A DNA stretch of 64,000 nucleotides from Paraclostridium tenue (GCF_015668515.1 NZ_JADPFO010000001.1:1080823-1144822); one strand, 5' to 3'; counted from the stretch's first letter, positions 1 to 8,822 are shown. Made by a program: numbers and translations. The notes: generated from the letters alone by a model not told the origin.

Positions 1-3
1 AAA

Positions 4-43
4 TAAAAAAGCCTCTAATATTTGTTTATATCCGAGACTTTTT
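4..43 (-). terminator. Probable terminator of the McrB-like gene
   Basis: Inverted repeat AAAAAGCCTC / GAGACTTTTT with one mismatch. On the minus strand it is followed by a T-rich run, and the gene's stop codon overlaps the upstream arm. It suggests the McrB-like gene is transcribed without a downstream partner. Confidence 0.5.
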
Positions 44-1376
44 AATCATCAATTAAATTTTTAATTATATTATCTATGTATTCTTCATCTTTATCTATCA
101 TATATTCTCTTATTAATGGTTCTATATCTCTTTTTATAACTTGCCTATACCAACTATACACTTGATATTCGTCTACTTTCTCATTAATCATAAAATAGCT
201 TTGACCTATTTTGTATCTCTTTCCAAGTTTATTATCTTCTTCTATAGTTTTATTTAAATACATCATCTTACATACTACTTTATCTGCCATCTCAACACCT
301 ATATAATTTCCAAGATAGTTTCTTAAATCCATATTTTCAAAAACAGGATCTATATCAATAAATCCAAATCTTCTTCTTAGTGGGTATGATATATCTTTTA
401 GTGTATTATCTGATGTATTTAAAGTTCCTATAATATATACATTTTCAGGTATATAAAAGCTTTCATCACACTCACTGTATAAAAGCTTTATAGAATTTTC
501 TTTTCCTCTTTTATTATTTTCTATTAGCATAGTTAATTCCCCGAAAATTTTATTTAAATTACCTCTATTTATTTCATCTATTATAAAGTAATGCTTATGT
601 TCTGGATATGTTTGTGCTTTTTTTATAAAATCATAAAATATACCATTTTTTATATAATCTTCTCCATTTTTCCCTCGCCTATATCCTCTTACAAACTCTT
701 CATATGTATAATATTCATGAAACTGTACCATTTCAATATTGGAGTTATCTCTATTACCTTGATGAAAATAGCAAATTCTTTTTGCAATGAATGTTTTTCC
801 AACTCCCGAAGGCCCTTGTAATATTATATTTTTCTTTTGTTCTAAATTAAATATTATATCATCTAAAACTTCTTCATCCATAAATACTTCTCTTAGAAGT
901 TCTGTCTTAGTATATCCAAAATTACCAGTAAAATTAAATATTGCATCTACATACTTTTCAACTATTTTCTCTATAGATGATTTAAACTTCAAAAATGCAT
1001 GAAAATATAATTTTCTATATTCCATAAGTTCACTAAAATTATCTACATCTATTTCAAAACCCATTCTAACCCAATCTTTATTTTGTTTTCTTTCACTTAT
1101 ACCTATTTCATAACCTATTTTTCTTGATATAGATTCATTTTTTTCATAATATATATCTTTTATAAATTGGGCCCCTTCAGAATCTCTTGATTCTATATAT
1201 ATACCTAATTGTTGCTCTTTTCTAAAATATTTAAATACATAGTATATGGGTTGGCCTAGTATTTTACCACTAGAAAAGTAATCTCTTTGTTGGCTATAAC
1301 TTATATCTACATTAGCTTTATTTTCTATATCTAAAGATAATTTTGTTAAAAAATCTATAACTATGTCCTTAGCCAT
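42..1376 (-). CDS. McrB-like AAA+ GTPase without adjacent McrC
   Basis: This 444-aa protein is a MoxR/McrB-clade AAA+ NTPase, the class that powers DNA translocation in McrBC type IV restriction. A Walker A motif GPSGVGKT is at about residues 188-195. A Walker B region IIDEINRGN follows, and the McrB-type sensor NTSD lies just before an RRRFGFIDIDP segment. The N-terminal 170 residues form a separate domain I cannot name firmly; its LGIYIE segment loosely recalls DUF4268-like domains of restriction systems. A longer frame begins at a TTG seven codons upstream but overlaps the GGGAGGAG ribosome site, so I start at the ATG at 1376. McrC, the nuclease partner, is not within the 41 bases left in the window, and a terminator-like hairpin follows directly. 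It may be a stand-alone AAA+ or a relic of a defence system. Confidence 0.8.
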   Translation of the reverse strand: MAKDIVIDFLTKLSLDIENKANVDISYSQQRDYFSSGKILGQPIYYVFKYFRKEQQLGIYIESRDSEGAQFIKDIYYEKNESISRKIGYEIGISERKQNKDWVRMGFEIDVDNFSELMEYRKLYFHAFLKFKSSIEKIVEKYVDAIFNFTGNFGYTKTELLREVFMDEEVLDDIIFNLEQKKNIILQGPSGVGKTFIAKRICYFHQGNRDNSNIEMVQFHEYYTYEEFVRGYRRGKNGEDYIKNGIFYDFIKKAQTYPEHKHYFIIDEINRGNLNKIFGELTMLIENNKRGKENSIKLLYSECDESFYIPENVYIIGTLNTSDNTLKDISYPLRRRFGFIDIDPVFENMDLRNYLGNYIGVEMADKVVCKMMYLNKTIEEDNKLGKRYKIGQSYFMINEKVDEYQVYSWYRQVIKRDIEPLIREYMIDKDEEYIDNIIKNLIDD

Positions 1377-1535
1377 ATTAATCACTCCTCCCAATTTATA
1401 TATTATACCTTACTAAAATATATGATTAGTTTATTACATATATGATTATGTTTACCACTAATTTTTATAATAACATCTTTAGATTATTTTATATTATAAT
1501 TAATACATAATATTATATATTTTTTTGGAGGGTTT

Positions 1536-2285
1536 ATGCTTATAATAATTTTTCTTTGCTTTGGAGGATTTTTAGCTGCTTTTATTGATTCGATAGCTGG
1601 AGGTGGAGGTCTTATAAGTATGCCCGTACTTTTAATGTCTGGACTTTCTCCTCATTTAGCACTTGGAACTAATAAGTTTGCTGGTGCTTTTGGGTGTTTT
1701 TCTAGCGCTTATAGATACAAAAAATCTGGGAAAACTAATAATGAATTACTAAAAAAACTTATTCCATTTACAATTTTGGGGTGTATATTAGGTGTTAAAT
1801 GTGTTTTATCTATAAGTGATACTATTTTAAACATATTAGTCTTTATAATGATTTTAGCAGTTGCAATATATACATATTTTAAAAAAGACCTTGGATCTGA
1901 AAACACATTTGAATCACTTACTAGTAAAAATATTAAATTAGGAATAATCATGGCATTTTCATTAGGATTTTATGATGGATTCTTTGGTCCTGGTACAGGA
2001 ACCTTTTTAGTATTTGCTCTTATTAAAATATATGGATTTGATTTTTTACATGCATCAGCTAATACTAAAATATTAAATTTTACTAGCAATTTTACAGCAC
2101 TTATATTGTTTATGTTTAATGGTCAAATACTTTATAATATAGCTATATTTTATGCAATATCTATGGTTATTGGTGGATATGTAGGTGCTAAAGTTGCTAT
2201 AAAAAAAGGCTCAACTTTAATAAAGCCTATATTTTTAGTTATGGCTATTGGAGTAGCTATAAAGTTGATATATCAATCTGTATAA
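1536..2285 (+). CDS. TSUP (TauE/SafE) family membrane permease
   Basis: A 249-aa, almost entirely hydrophobic protein with seven to eight predicted membrane segments. The N-terminal GGxxAAFIDSIAGGGGLISMP motif and the mid-protein GFYDGFFGPGTGTF motif are the paired signatures of the TSUP/TauE-SafE family (DUF81). Members export or import sulfur-containing or small organic anions such as sulfite, sulfoacetate or thiosulfate. The substrate here cannot be read from sequence. Start ATG 1536 is preceded by GGAGGG at good spacing. It is a single-gene unit, divergent from the McrB-like gene and closed by a long hairpin. A second, unrelated-looking TSUP gene lies at 19671-20561. Confidence 0.88.
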   Translation: MLIIIFLCFGGFLAAFIDSIAGGGGLISMPVLLMSGLSPHLALGTNKFAGAFGCFSSAYRYKKSGKTNNELLKKLIPFTILGCILGVKCVLSISDTILNILVFIMILAVAIYTYFKKDLGSENTFESLTSKNIKLGIIMAFSLGFYDGFFGPGTGTFLVFALIKIYGFDFLHASANTKILNFTSNFTALILFMFNGQILYNIAIFYAISMVIGGYVGAKVAIKKGSTLIKPIFLVMAIGVAIKLIYQSV

Positions 2286-2331
2286 ATAAAAAATAAGCTA
2301 TATAGTAATTTACTATATAGCTTATTTTTTA
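2286..2331. terminator. Bidirectional terminator
   Basis: Near-perfect hairpin (AAATAAGCTATATAGTAA paired with its complement) flanked by A-run and T-run. It sits between convergent genes ending at 2285 (+) and 2341 (-) and can serve both. Confidence 0.85.
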
Positions 2332-2340
2332 TTTATATAT

Positions 2341-2616
2341 TTATTTTACTTCTATTATATATACTTGAGTCTGAGGTGGTATACTCATAGTCATTGCATT
2401 AGAATGATAAGCTATAACTTTATCTCCGATATTTAAATCTTTAATAGTTAATTCATTATATTCACAATCAAGTATTAAAGTTTGGTCACTATAAATTAAC
2501 CTAGTAAATGTATATATATCACACGGATTTGTTGCTATAGTTATAAACTTATATGGTTGACCTTTAATGTCTTGTATATCTACTATATTTCCTATTTTAT
2601 AAGATGCATACTTCAT
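2341..2616 (-). CDS. Small conserved-looking protein of unknown function
   Basis: A 91-aa protein that I do not recognise. It reads as an all-beta small domain: an N-terminal YKIGNIVDIQDIKGQ strand pair, a central acidic CEYNEL segment and a C-terminal PPQTQVYIIEVK strand. There is no signal peptide or membrane segment. The start ATG at 2616 is well supported by an upstream AAGGAGGG site. It stands alone between two strong terminators, so context gives no clue to function. Confidence 0.65.
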   Translation of the reverse strand: MKYASYKIGNIVDIQDIKGQPYKFITIATNPCDIYTFTRLIYSDQTLILDCEYNELTIKDLNIGDKVIAYHSNAMTMSIPPQTQVYIIEVK

Positions 2617-2721
2617 ATCAATCCCTCCTTGGGTTTAATCATCTTTTATATAATATGTTCCTTATATTTATTTGTTAATGCTGATATCTATATAAATATT
2701 TTTTTCAATCTTTTATTAAAT

Positions 2722-2762
2722 AAAAAACAGGTGTAATGATTAAATCATTACACCTGTTTTTT
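2722..2762 (-). terminator. Strong intrinsic terminator
   Basis: A 19-bp perfect stem (AAAAAACAGGTGTAATGAT and its complement) with a TAA loop, directly downstream of the minus-strand gene ending at 2765. Confidence 0.9.
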
Positions 2763-2764
2763 AT

Positions 2765-2953
2765 TTAATAAGTTCCTTTTTTACCTATCTTATCATATAA
2801 CTTCTCATCTCTAGTTTTAGTTGAACCTGAATTTCTAGCTCCTATTTTTTTACCATCTACTATTCCTATTTCAGAACCATGTTCAAATAATATCTTTCTT
2901 TTTTCTGCATTAGTTTTTTTTCTATCTTTGTGTCTGTTTTTATTATTATCCAT
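2765..2953 (-). CDS. Small basic hypothetical protein
   Basis: A 62-aa, Lys/Arg-rich, probably soluble protein beginning MDNNKNRHKDRKK and ending KIGKKGTY. I do not recognise the family. The reading frame extends 16 codons further upstream, but the TAGGAGGATTTATT site places the start at the ATG at 2953. The highly charged, low-complexity N-terminus and the GSTKTRDEKLYDKIG segment are compatible with a nucleic-acid-associated or spore-associated small protein; that is a guess. It has its own ribosome site and a strong terminator, so it is likely a real gene. Confidence 0.6.
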   Translation of the reverse strand: MDNNKNRHKDRKKTNAEKRKILFEHGSEIGIVDGKKIGARNSGSTKTRDEKLYDKIGKKGTY

Positions 2954-3017
2954 AATAAATCCTCCTAGATGATAAATATATTTCATATTTAATTTGTCCA
3001 AAAACTAAATTGATATT

Positions 3018-3686
3018 CTAATTATAAATTAATTCTTTATTTTTAATATACCTAGTTATCTTCATATTATTTTTTTCATCTACTTCAAATCCATATTTTC
3101 TGTATATTTTATTTAGATTCTCTTGACTTATTATAGGCTTATAAGGTATTGCGACCCCTTCTATTTTTTTTATATAGTTAAATGTATAATCTTCAAAATA
3201 ATGATTATACAAATCTAATTTCATATTTATTTTATTAGCTATATAATCTAAATTTTTTAGTAATATACTTCCGTATCCATGGTTTGGCTTCCCTGAAGAA
3301 AATTCTTTTATATACAAAACACCTTCATCGTTCATATTGTAGTAAGCACAGTCCATATATGTATCTCTTGTATTTCCAGTAATTACTCGTATATCTATTT
3401 TCATAAATATTTCTATTTCACTTTTTGTTAATTTTATCATCAAACAAATTAATCTATTGTATATATCTTTTCTAGTTTCAAATATTATATCTTCATCTGT
3501 ATTTATATATTTTTTAACTCTTTTAGTTAATTTTACATAATAATTATATGTATTAACAATTTGTGAATTTTCATTATTAATATCTTTTGTGGATATAGTC
3601 TTAAATTTACTACTTTTTATAGATTTTATATCTTTTTGTTGTAAATTTTTTTTCATTTCATCTATTTTAGATAATAAACTTTTCAT
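3018..3686 (-). CDS. GNAT-like N-acetyltransferase
   Basis: A 222-aa protein whose C-terminal half resembles the GNAT fold. A beta-strand GVLYIKEFSS is followed by the acetyl-CoA pyrophosphate-loop-like HGYGSILLKNLDYIA. Near the end, LNKIYRKYGFEV matches the usual GNAT strand/helix 'Y.k.GF' ending. The first 80 residues are helical, Lys-rich and unassigned. The frame opens about 50 codons upstream, but GGAGGGTTT just before ATG 3686 makes MKSLLSKIDE the likely start. The substrate is unknown. It is a monocistronic unit ahead of a long AT-rich leader in which I see nothing else. Confidence 0.6.
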   Translation of the reverse strand: MKSLLSKIDEMKKNLQQKDIKSIKSSKFKTISTKDINNENSQIVNTYNYYVKLTKRVKKYINTDEDIIFETRKDIYNRLICLMIKLTKSEIEIFMKIDIRVITGNTRDTYMDCAYYNMNDEGVLYIKEFSSGKPNHGYGSILLKNLDYIANKINMKLDLYNHYFEDYTFNYIKKIEGVAIPYKPIISQENLNKIYRKYGFEVDEKNNMKITRYIKNKELIYN

Positions 3687-3870
3687 AAACCCTCCACATA
3701 TAAAAATTTCTTTATTAGTTTTTATATGTGAAAAGTGATACTTTATTACTAATTTTATTATATATTTATATATATTATTAAACTTATTATATTTAGTAAA
3801 TAAAGAATTATTATAAATCCAATTAAAGTCATACATTCTGTATTTATTTTACTATCTAGTGATATATTTA

Positions 3871-3911
3871 AATAAAAGTAGCTACCTTTAATAAAGATAG
3901 CTACTTTTATT
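3871..3911 (-). terminator. Terminator of the sugar acetyltransferase operon
   Basis: Hairpin AAAAGTAGCTA / TAGCTACTTTT with a T/A-rich tail at the 3' end of the maltose operon. The gene's stop at 3915 is a few bases upstream of it. Confidence 0.85.
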
Positions 3912-3914
3912 TTT

Positions 3915-4466
3915 TTATAATATTTTTATAACCTTGCATGGATTTCCTACAGCAACACAGTTAGCTGGTATATCTTTTGTTACAACACTTCCAGAGCCTA
4001 TAACTACATTATCCCCTATGGTTACTCCCGGGTTTATTATGGCTCCTCCTCCAATCCATACGTTATCTCCTATAGTTACAGAAGCTCCATACTCAATACC
4101 TGAATTTCTAAGTTTTGCATCTATTGGATGATATGCCGTATAAATTTGAACATTTGGTGCTAACATAACATTTTTTCCGATTTTAATTTCACAAACATCT
4201 AGCATTATACAATTAAAGTTAGCATAAAAATTATCTCCTATATAAATATTAGATCCATAGTCACATTTAAAACTTGGCTCTATATAAATATTTTCTCCAG
4301 TAGCTCCAAATAGATTTTTTAATAAAACCACTCTCTCTTCATCATCTTCTTCTGTAGTTTGATTAAATAATCGAGTTATTTTTCTAGCATATTTTCTTTC
4401 TCTAACAAGTTCTTCATCTGATGCTATATAGGCTTTTCCACTTAACATCTTCTCTTTTTCAGTCAT
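3915..4466 (-). CDS. maa: Maltose O-acetyltransferase (hexapeptide-repeat family)
   Basis: This 183-aa enzyme has the typical length and order of maltose/galactoside O-acetyltransferases. An N-terminal helical Mac domain ([20 protein letters not shown]) is followed by a left-handed beta helix of hexapeptide repeats ([30 protein letters not shown]). The catalytic His is in the TAYHP segment near residue 116. It transfers acetyl groups from acetyl-CoA to the 6-OH of sugars, probably detoxifying excess non-metabolised sugar. It is the last gene of the maltose operon, 15 bases after the alpha-glucosidase, with a GGGGG ribosome site. The physiological acceptor is inferred from context. Confidence 0.9.
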   Translation of the reverse strand: MTEKEKMLSGKAYIASDEELVRERKYARKITRLFNQTTEEDDEERVVLLKNLFGATGENIYIEPSFKCDYGSNIYIGDNFYANFNCIMLDVCEIKIGKNVMLAPNVQIYTAYHPIDAKLRNSGIEYGASVTIGDNVWIGGGAIINPGVTIGDNVVIGSGSVVTKDIPANCVAVGNPCKVIKIL

Positions 4467-4481
4467 ATAATCCCCCTTTTA

Positions 4482-6143
4482 TTAAATTTTGTACATTCTG
4501 CATTCCCAAGGTTTTAGCTCAAGCCTATTTGTTATTTCATGTTTTTTCACTTCTAAATTAGATATTACTAAATTCTCATACTTTAATTTAATATCTTTAT
4601 AATTATACATAACTTTTTCATTAGACATATTTGTAATTATTATAAATTCGTCACTTCCTAAAACTCTTTTGTATGCATATATATTTTTATCATCTTCTAA
4701 TATTAACTTATATTCACCATAAATTAATGCTTCATTTGACTTTCTTATCTTTATCATAGCTTTATAAAAGTTAAGAATTGAATTTTCATCATTTATTTGA
4801 TTTCTGACATTTATAGTTTTATAATTTGGATTTACATTTATCCATGGATTGTTTTTGCTAAATCCACCAAAATCACTATCATCCCATTGCATAGGAGTTC
4901 TTGAATTATCCCTTGATAATCTCCAAGCTCTTTTTATAAGATTTTCATGACTTTCTCCAGATTCTAACCCTAAATAATAATTATTTTTAGTTTTTACATC
5001 ATCATAGTCTTCTATATTTTCAAATTCAACATTAGTCATACCAATTTCTTGTCCTTGATATATAAAAGGAGTACCTTCTTGCATAAAGTACATAAGACCT
5101 AAGCATGTTGAACTTTCATACCAATATTTTTCATCATTTCCTAACATAGATACAATTCTAGGTATATCATGATTTTCTATAAATAAAGCATTCCACCCTA
5201 TATTGTGTAAATTGTTTTGCCACTTAGATAATACTTTCTTAAACTTAACTAAATCTAAAGATTTATCCATATTGTTATTCCATAAATCTAAATGTTCAAA
5301 TTGAAACACCATGTTAAATTTACCTTCCTCTTCAGATACCCACAGGTGAGCATCCTCTGGAGTTACTCCATTAGCTTCTCCAACCGTCATTACATCATAT
5401 TTACCATAAGTATTATCTTTTATATCTTTTAAATATTCATGTATACCCTCTACATTCATATGCTTATCAAAAGAAGAAACATACTTTAGATTATTAGGAT
5501 TTGGCATATCTAAAAGACCTTCCTCTTTATTTATATGGCTTATGGCATCAACTCTAAATCCATCTATTCCCTTATCTAACCACCAGTTCATCATCTCATA
5601 AATAGCACTTCTCATATCTTTATTCTTCCAGTTTAAATCTGGTTGTTTTTTAGTAAATAAATGTAGGTAGTATTGATTAGTTTTTTCATCTTTTACCCAA
5701 GCTGATCCTCCAAATATACTTTCCCAGTTATTTGGTTCTTTATCTTCTTTACCATCTCTCCATATATACCAATCTCTTTTTGGATTATCTTTTGAAGATC
5801 TTGATTCTATAAACCAAGGATGTTCATCACTAGTATGATTTATTACTAAATCAATTATTAATCTCATACCTCTTTTATGAACTTCTTCTAATAAGTCATC
5901 AAAATCTTTCATATTCCCGAACTCTTTCATTATATCCTTATAATCACTTATATCATATCCATTGTCATCATTTGGAGATTTATAAAAAGGAGATACCCAT
6001 ATAATGTCTATTCCTAATTCTTTTATATAATCTAATTTTTCTATTATTCCCCTTAAATCTCCAATTCCATCATTATTTGAATCGTAAAAGCTTCTTGGGT
6101 ATACTTGATAAGCTACAGCTTCTTTCCACCAAACTTTTTTCAT
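4482..6143 (-). CDS. malL: GH13 alpha-glucosidase (MalL-type)
   Basis: A 553-aa cytoplasmic GH13 enzyme starting KKVWWKEAVAYQVYPRSF, as in oligo-1,6-glucosidases and alpha-glucosidases. The conserved regions are present: DLVINHTSDEHPWF, the nucleophile region GFRVDAISHINK, the acid region GEANG and the transition-state Asp in FIENHDIPR. The residue after the nucleophile Asp is Ala rather than the Val usual in alpha-1,6-specific enzymes, which hints at alpha-1,4 (maltose/maltodextrin) preference. Start: a frame opening at an upstream TTG overlaps the GGAGGTT site, so ATG 6143 is chosen. It probably cleaves sugar imported by the PTS permease of this operon; trehalose-6-phosphate hydrolase is a less likely alternative. 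Confidence 0.88.
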   Translation of the reverse strand: MKKVWWKEAVAYQVYPRSFYDSNNDGIGDLRGIIEKLDYIKELGIDIIWVSPFYKSPNDDNGYDISDYKDIMKEFGNMKDFDDLLEEVHKRGMRLIIDLVINHTSDEHPWFIESRSSKDNPKRDWYIWRDGKEDKEPNNWESIFGGSAWVKDEKTNQYYLHLFTKKQPDLNWKNKDMRSAIYEMMNWWLDKGIDGFRVDAISHINKEEGLLDMPNPNNLKYVSSFDKHMNVEGIHEYLKDIKDNTYGKYDVMTVGEANGVTPEDAHLWVSEEEGKFNMVFQFEHLDLWNNNMDKSLDLVKFKKVLSKWQNNLHNIGWNALFIENHDIPRIVSMLGNDEKYWYESSTCLGLMYFMQEGTPFIYQGQEIGMTNVEFENIEDYDDVKTKNNYYLGLESGESHENLIKRAWRLSRDNSRTPMQWDDSDFGGFSKNNPWINVNPNYKTINVRNQINDENSILNFYKAMIKIRKSNEALIYGEYKLILEDDKNIYAYKRVLGSDEFIIITNMSNEKVMYNYKDIKLKYENLVISNLEVKKHEITNRLELKPWECRMYKI

Positions 6144-6170
6144 ATATGTCAACCTCCATAACTTATATTT

Positions 6171-6962
6171 TTAATTTATATTTATACACACTTCTACTCC
6201 GTAATGATCTGATACTACTTTTTTATTTATCCCATTAAATATAACATTAGAACTTTCAACATCAATTTTTTTATTAGAAAGTATTAAGTCTAATCTTAAG
6301 TCAAGTTTATTTTCCTCCCATCCTGCAATTTTACCTTTAACTGTAATTCCTTCATCTTTAACTTTAGAAATCTTATATGTATCAAAAAATTCATTGCATA
6401 GATAATCATAACCTTCGCCTTTTATATTTGCATTATTATTAAAATCTCCCATTAAAAAAACTAATCTTTCATCTTTAGTTTCATTAATAAGTTTTTTTAC
6501 TTGTTCCTTAAAAGATTCCTCCTCATCATTCCACCATCCTAAATGGCAAGATAAAAATCTAATTTCTTTTGATTTATAAATAACATCTATCCCTACTATT
6601 TTTCTTGTTTTCCAAAAATCAAGTTTTGCTGAATTTGTAACATAAAAGCTTTCTTTATTAACTATAGGAAGCTTTGTCATAAGACAAAGCCCCTCTTCAT
6701 AAATATCATATCCTATATGTGCTACATCCCAATAAAATTCATACTGATTATTACCTAATTTTTTTAATTCATTTTGTAATAGCAATGCAAAATTGTCACT
6801 TTTAACATTATCATATACTTTATCTTTTTCTATTAATTGGCTTACCTCTTGTAAAGCTATTACATCATAATCTTTTTCATTAATAGTGTTTGCTATATAT
6901 TTTATTTTTTCAATTTGATTTTCTTCTTGCCATGAATGGCAATTTAATGTTAAAAGTCTCAA
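6171..6962 (-). CDS. Endonuclease/exonuclease/phosphatase (EEP) family protein
   Basis: A 263-aa protein of the EEP superfamily (DNase I/exonuclease III/sphingomyelinase fold). Visible motifs are LTLNCHSW at the N-terminus, IALQEVSQ with the metal-binding Glu, GDFNNNAN in the middle and SDHYGVEV with the catalytic His at the end. There is no signal peptide, so it is cytoplasmic. It starts with TTG at 6962, 4 bases after the stop of the PTS gene, whose terminal GGGGGCG serves as ribosome site; this implies translational coupling. In a maltose operon a sugar-phosphate phosphatase-like role is more plausible than a nuclease role, but the substrate is unproven. Confidence 0.8.
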   Translation of the reverse strand: MRLLTLNCHSWQEENQIEKIKYIANTINEKDYDVIALQEVSQLIEKDKVYDNVKSDNFALLLQNELKKLGNNQYEFYWDVAHIGYDIYEEGLCLMTKLPIVNKESFYVTNSAKLDFWKTRKIVGIDVIYKSKEIRFLSCHLGWWNDEEESFKEQVKKLINETKDERLVFLMGDFNNNANIKGEGYDYLCNEFFDTYKISKVKDEGITVKGKIAGWEENKLDLRLDLILSNKKIDVESSNVIFNGINKKVVSDHYGVEVCININ

Positions 6963-6966
6963 TTTT

Positions 6967-8619
6967 CTACGCCCCCAACATGTCTAGTATATTTGATTTT
7001 AAAACATCCGCCTTAGGTCCATATATAGCTTGAACCCCTCTATCTTTAACAATTAATCCTAAAGCTCCTAATGCTTTCCATTCTTTTTCATTTCCAACTA
7101 AACTAACATCTTTTACTGTTACTCTTAAACGTGTCATACACGCATCTACATCTTCTATGTTGTCTGCTCCCCCAAGTAAATTAATTATTTTACTTGATAA
7201 AACATCTTGTGCCATATTTGTATCAACTTTTTTATTATCCTCTTCATTACCTTCTTCTATATAATTACCTCTACGTCCTGGTGTTGCAATATTAAACTTC
7301 TTGATTAAGAAATTGAATATTCCAAAGTTTAATAAGAAAAATACTGCACATGATATAAAGAAGTTAACTAAATCCATAGTAAGTCCTGCTTTTATCATCA
7401 TTGGAGTACGAGTTAAAAATTCTATAAACCCAAATGCATGAACCCTTAAGTTGATTATATCTGCAAGTGCAAATCCAAGTCCAGTAAGTACTGCGTATAC
7501 TAAATATAAAACTGGTGATATAAACATAAACATAAATTCAATTGGTTCTGTTACTCCTGTTAGGAAACACGCTAACATAGCTGAAATAAATATAGGTTTA
7601 TATTTTTTTGCTTTATCTTTATCTACATTTTTATACATTGCAAAAGATATACCTGCAAGTGATGCAGTTGATAATATAACTTGACCTGCTTTAAAACGAG
7701 CTGGAGTTATACTTGTTAATAAATGATTGTATGCTGAAGTATCTCCCGAAGCTTTTAAATTTATTAAATCTGTTATCCATGCAAGCCATAATGGATCTTG
7801 ACCTGCAACAGTAGTTCCAGCAGCCGCTCCTGTTGCTATTTGATATACTCCACCTAATTCCGTATAATTCATAGGAACTGTTATCATGTGGTGAAGTCCA
7901 AATGGTAACAATAGTCTCTCAAGAGTTCCATATACAAAAGGTGCTAATACTGGAGCTGTATCTTTAGAAGATGCAATCCACATACCAAATGCATTTAATG
8001 CACTTTGTGCAAATGGCCAAACTATAGCTAAAACAATAGCCCCCACTACTGACCCTAAAATTACAACAAATGGTACAAAACGTTTTCCGTTGAAAAATGC
8101 TAAAGCTTTAGGCAGTTTATCAAAGTTATAGAATTTGTTGTAAAGAACTGCTCCCATAAAACCTGAAATTATACCTACAAAGACCCCCATATTAAGAGCT
8201 GGTGCACCTAGTATAGATGTAAAATAATCTTTTACTAAAAGTGTAGATCCTGTTAATGATGTTACTGTTGCATTTGGATCTAATAGCATATCTGATGTAA
8301 CACCTAGTATAACTCCAGTTATACGATTTATTAATATAAAAGCAATTACTGCTGCAAAAGCTCCCCCTGCACGCTCTTTCGCCCAAGATCCTCCTATTGC
8401 TACTGCAAATAATATATGTAGGTTACCAATAATTCCCCAACCTATGTCTTCTACAACTTTTGCAGTTGTCATTATAAAATGGGCATCTGATGACATACCT
8501 ATAAGTTTACCTATAGAAACCATAAGCCCCGCAGCTGGCATTACTGCTATAACTACTAAAAGTGCTTTTCCTAGCTTTTGCCAGAAATCAAAAGATATTA
8601 GTTTAGTTTTACTACTCAT
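6967..8619 (-). CDS. malP: PTS maltose/glucoside EIICB permease
   Basis: This 550-aa protein is a glucose-superfamily PTS permease with EIIC first and EIIB fused at the C-terminus. EIIC has about ten membrane segments and the conserved PFGLHHMITVPMN loop with its His. EIIB (from about residue 470) has the phosphorylatable Cys in DACMTRLRVTVKD. No EIIA is fused, so it must borrow a glucose-type EIIA encoded elsewhere. Gene order with an alpha-glucosidase, a maltose acetyltransferase and a LacI regulator fits MalP-type maltose uptake. MalX or alpha-glucoside specificity is possible. It is the first gene of a four-gene operon, with a GGGGATT ribosome site before ATG 8619. Confidence 0.88.
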   Translation of the reverse strand: MSSKTKLISFDFWQKLGKALLVVIAVMPAAGLMVSIGKLIGMSSDAHFIMTTAKVVEDIGWGIIGNLHILFAVAIGGSWAKERAGGAFAAVIAFILINRITGVILGVTSDMLLDPNATVTSLTGSTLLVKDYFTSILGAPALNMGVFVGIISGFMGAVLYNKFYNFDKLPKALAFFNGKRFVPFVVILGSVVGAIVLAIVWPFAQSALNAFGMWIASSKDTAPVLAPFVYGTLERLLLPFGLHHMITVPMNYTELGGVYQIATGAAAGTTVAGQDPLWLAWITDLINLKASGDTSAYNHLLTSITPARFKAGQVILSTASLAGISFAMYKNVDKDKAKKYKPIFISAMLACFLTGVTEPIEFMFMFISPVLYLVYAVLTGLGFALADIINLRVHAFGFIEFLTRTPMMIKAGLTMDLVNFFISCAVFFLLNFGIFNFLIKKFNIATPGRRGNYIEEGNEEDNKKVDTNMAQDVLSSKIINLLGGADNIEDVDACMTRLRVTVKDVSLVGNEKEWKALGALGLIVKDRGVQAIYGPKADVLKSNILDMLGA

Positions 8620-8640
8620 TATAAATCCCCTTTCTTTTAT

Positions 8641-8652
8641 GCAACCGATTGC
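8641..8652. promoter_or_regulatory. LacI-type operator O1 (downstream of malP promoter)
   Basis: GCAACCGATTGC, a one-mismatch palindrome with the central CG step typical of LacI-family operators. It lies in the malP leader. A perfect copy lies 136 bp away. Confidence 0.7.
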
Positions 8653-8708
8653 ATTATTTTTTAAAAAAATATATTACTTCACTTCGCTAAATTAATTTTT
8701 ATGTGTTT

Positions 8709-8737
8709 ATTATACCACTTTATGAAAATGTTTTCAA
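8709..8737 (-). promoter_or_regulatory. Sigma-A promoter of the maltose operon
   Basis: Read on the minus strand: -35 TTGAAA (8732-8737), a 17-bp spacer and -10 TATAAT (8709-8714). This is close to the vegetative consensus and upstream of malP, between the two operators. Confidence 0.8.
8723..8736. promoter_or_regulatory. Candidate cre (CcpA) site
   Basis: TGAAAATGTTTTCA is a perfect 14-bp palindrome resembling the catabolite-responsive element. It overlaps the -35 box of the malP promoter, where CcpA binding would repress transcription. Confidence 0.55.
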
Positions 8738-8776
8738 GAATTTCACCCTATTTATTTTTATACTTTCAAACTTTAG

Positions 8777-8788
8777 GCAATCGATTGC
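8777..8788. promoter_or_regulatory. LacI-type operator O2 (upstream of malP promoter)
   Basis: GCAATCGATTGC is a perfect palindrome. Its centre is 136 bp from that of the site at 8641-8652, about 13 helical turns, a spacing compatible with repression by DNA looping. Confidence 0.75.
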
Positions 8789-8798
8789 ATATAATAAG

Positions 8799-8818
8799 CC
8801 ACATATGCACATATGTGG
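8799..8818 (-). terminator. Weak terminator hairpin after the LacI gene
   Basis: CCACATAT / ATATGTGG stem with a GCAC loop, immediately downstream of the regulator's stop codon. The T-tail is poor, so some readthrough into the maltose operon is possible. Confidence 0.45.
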
Positions 8819-8822
8819 TTTA

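Noticed and set aside
8192-8386. 64-aa minus-strand frame overlapping the PTS permease in another frame
   Set aside because: Lies wholly within malP on the same strand out of frame, Cys/Arg/Tyr-rich, and has no ribosome site.
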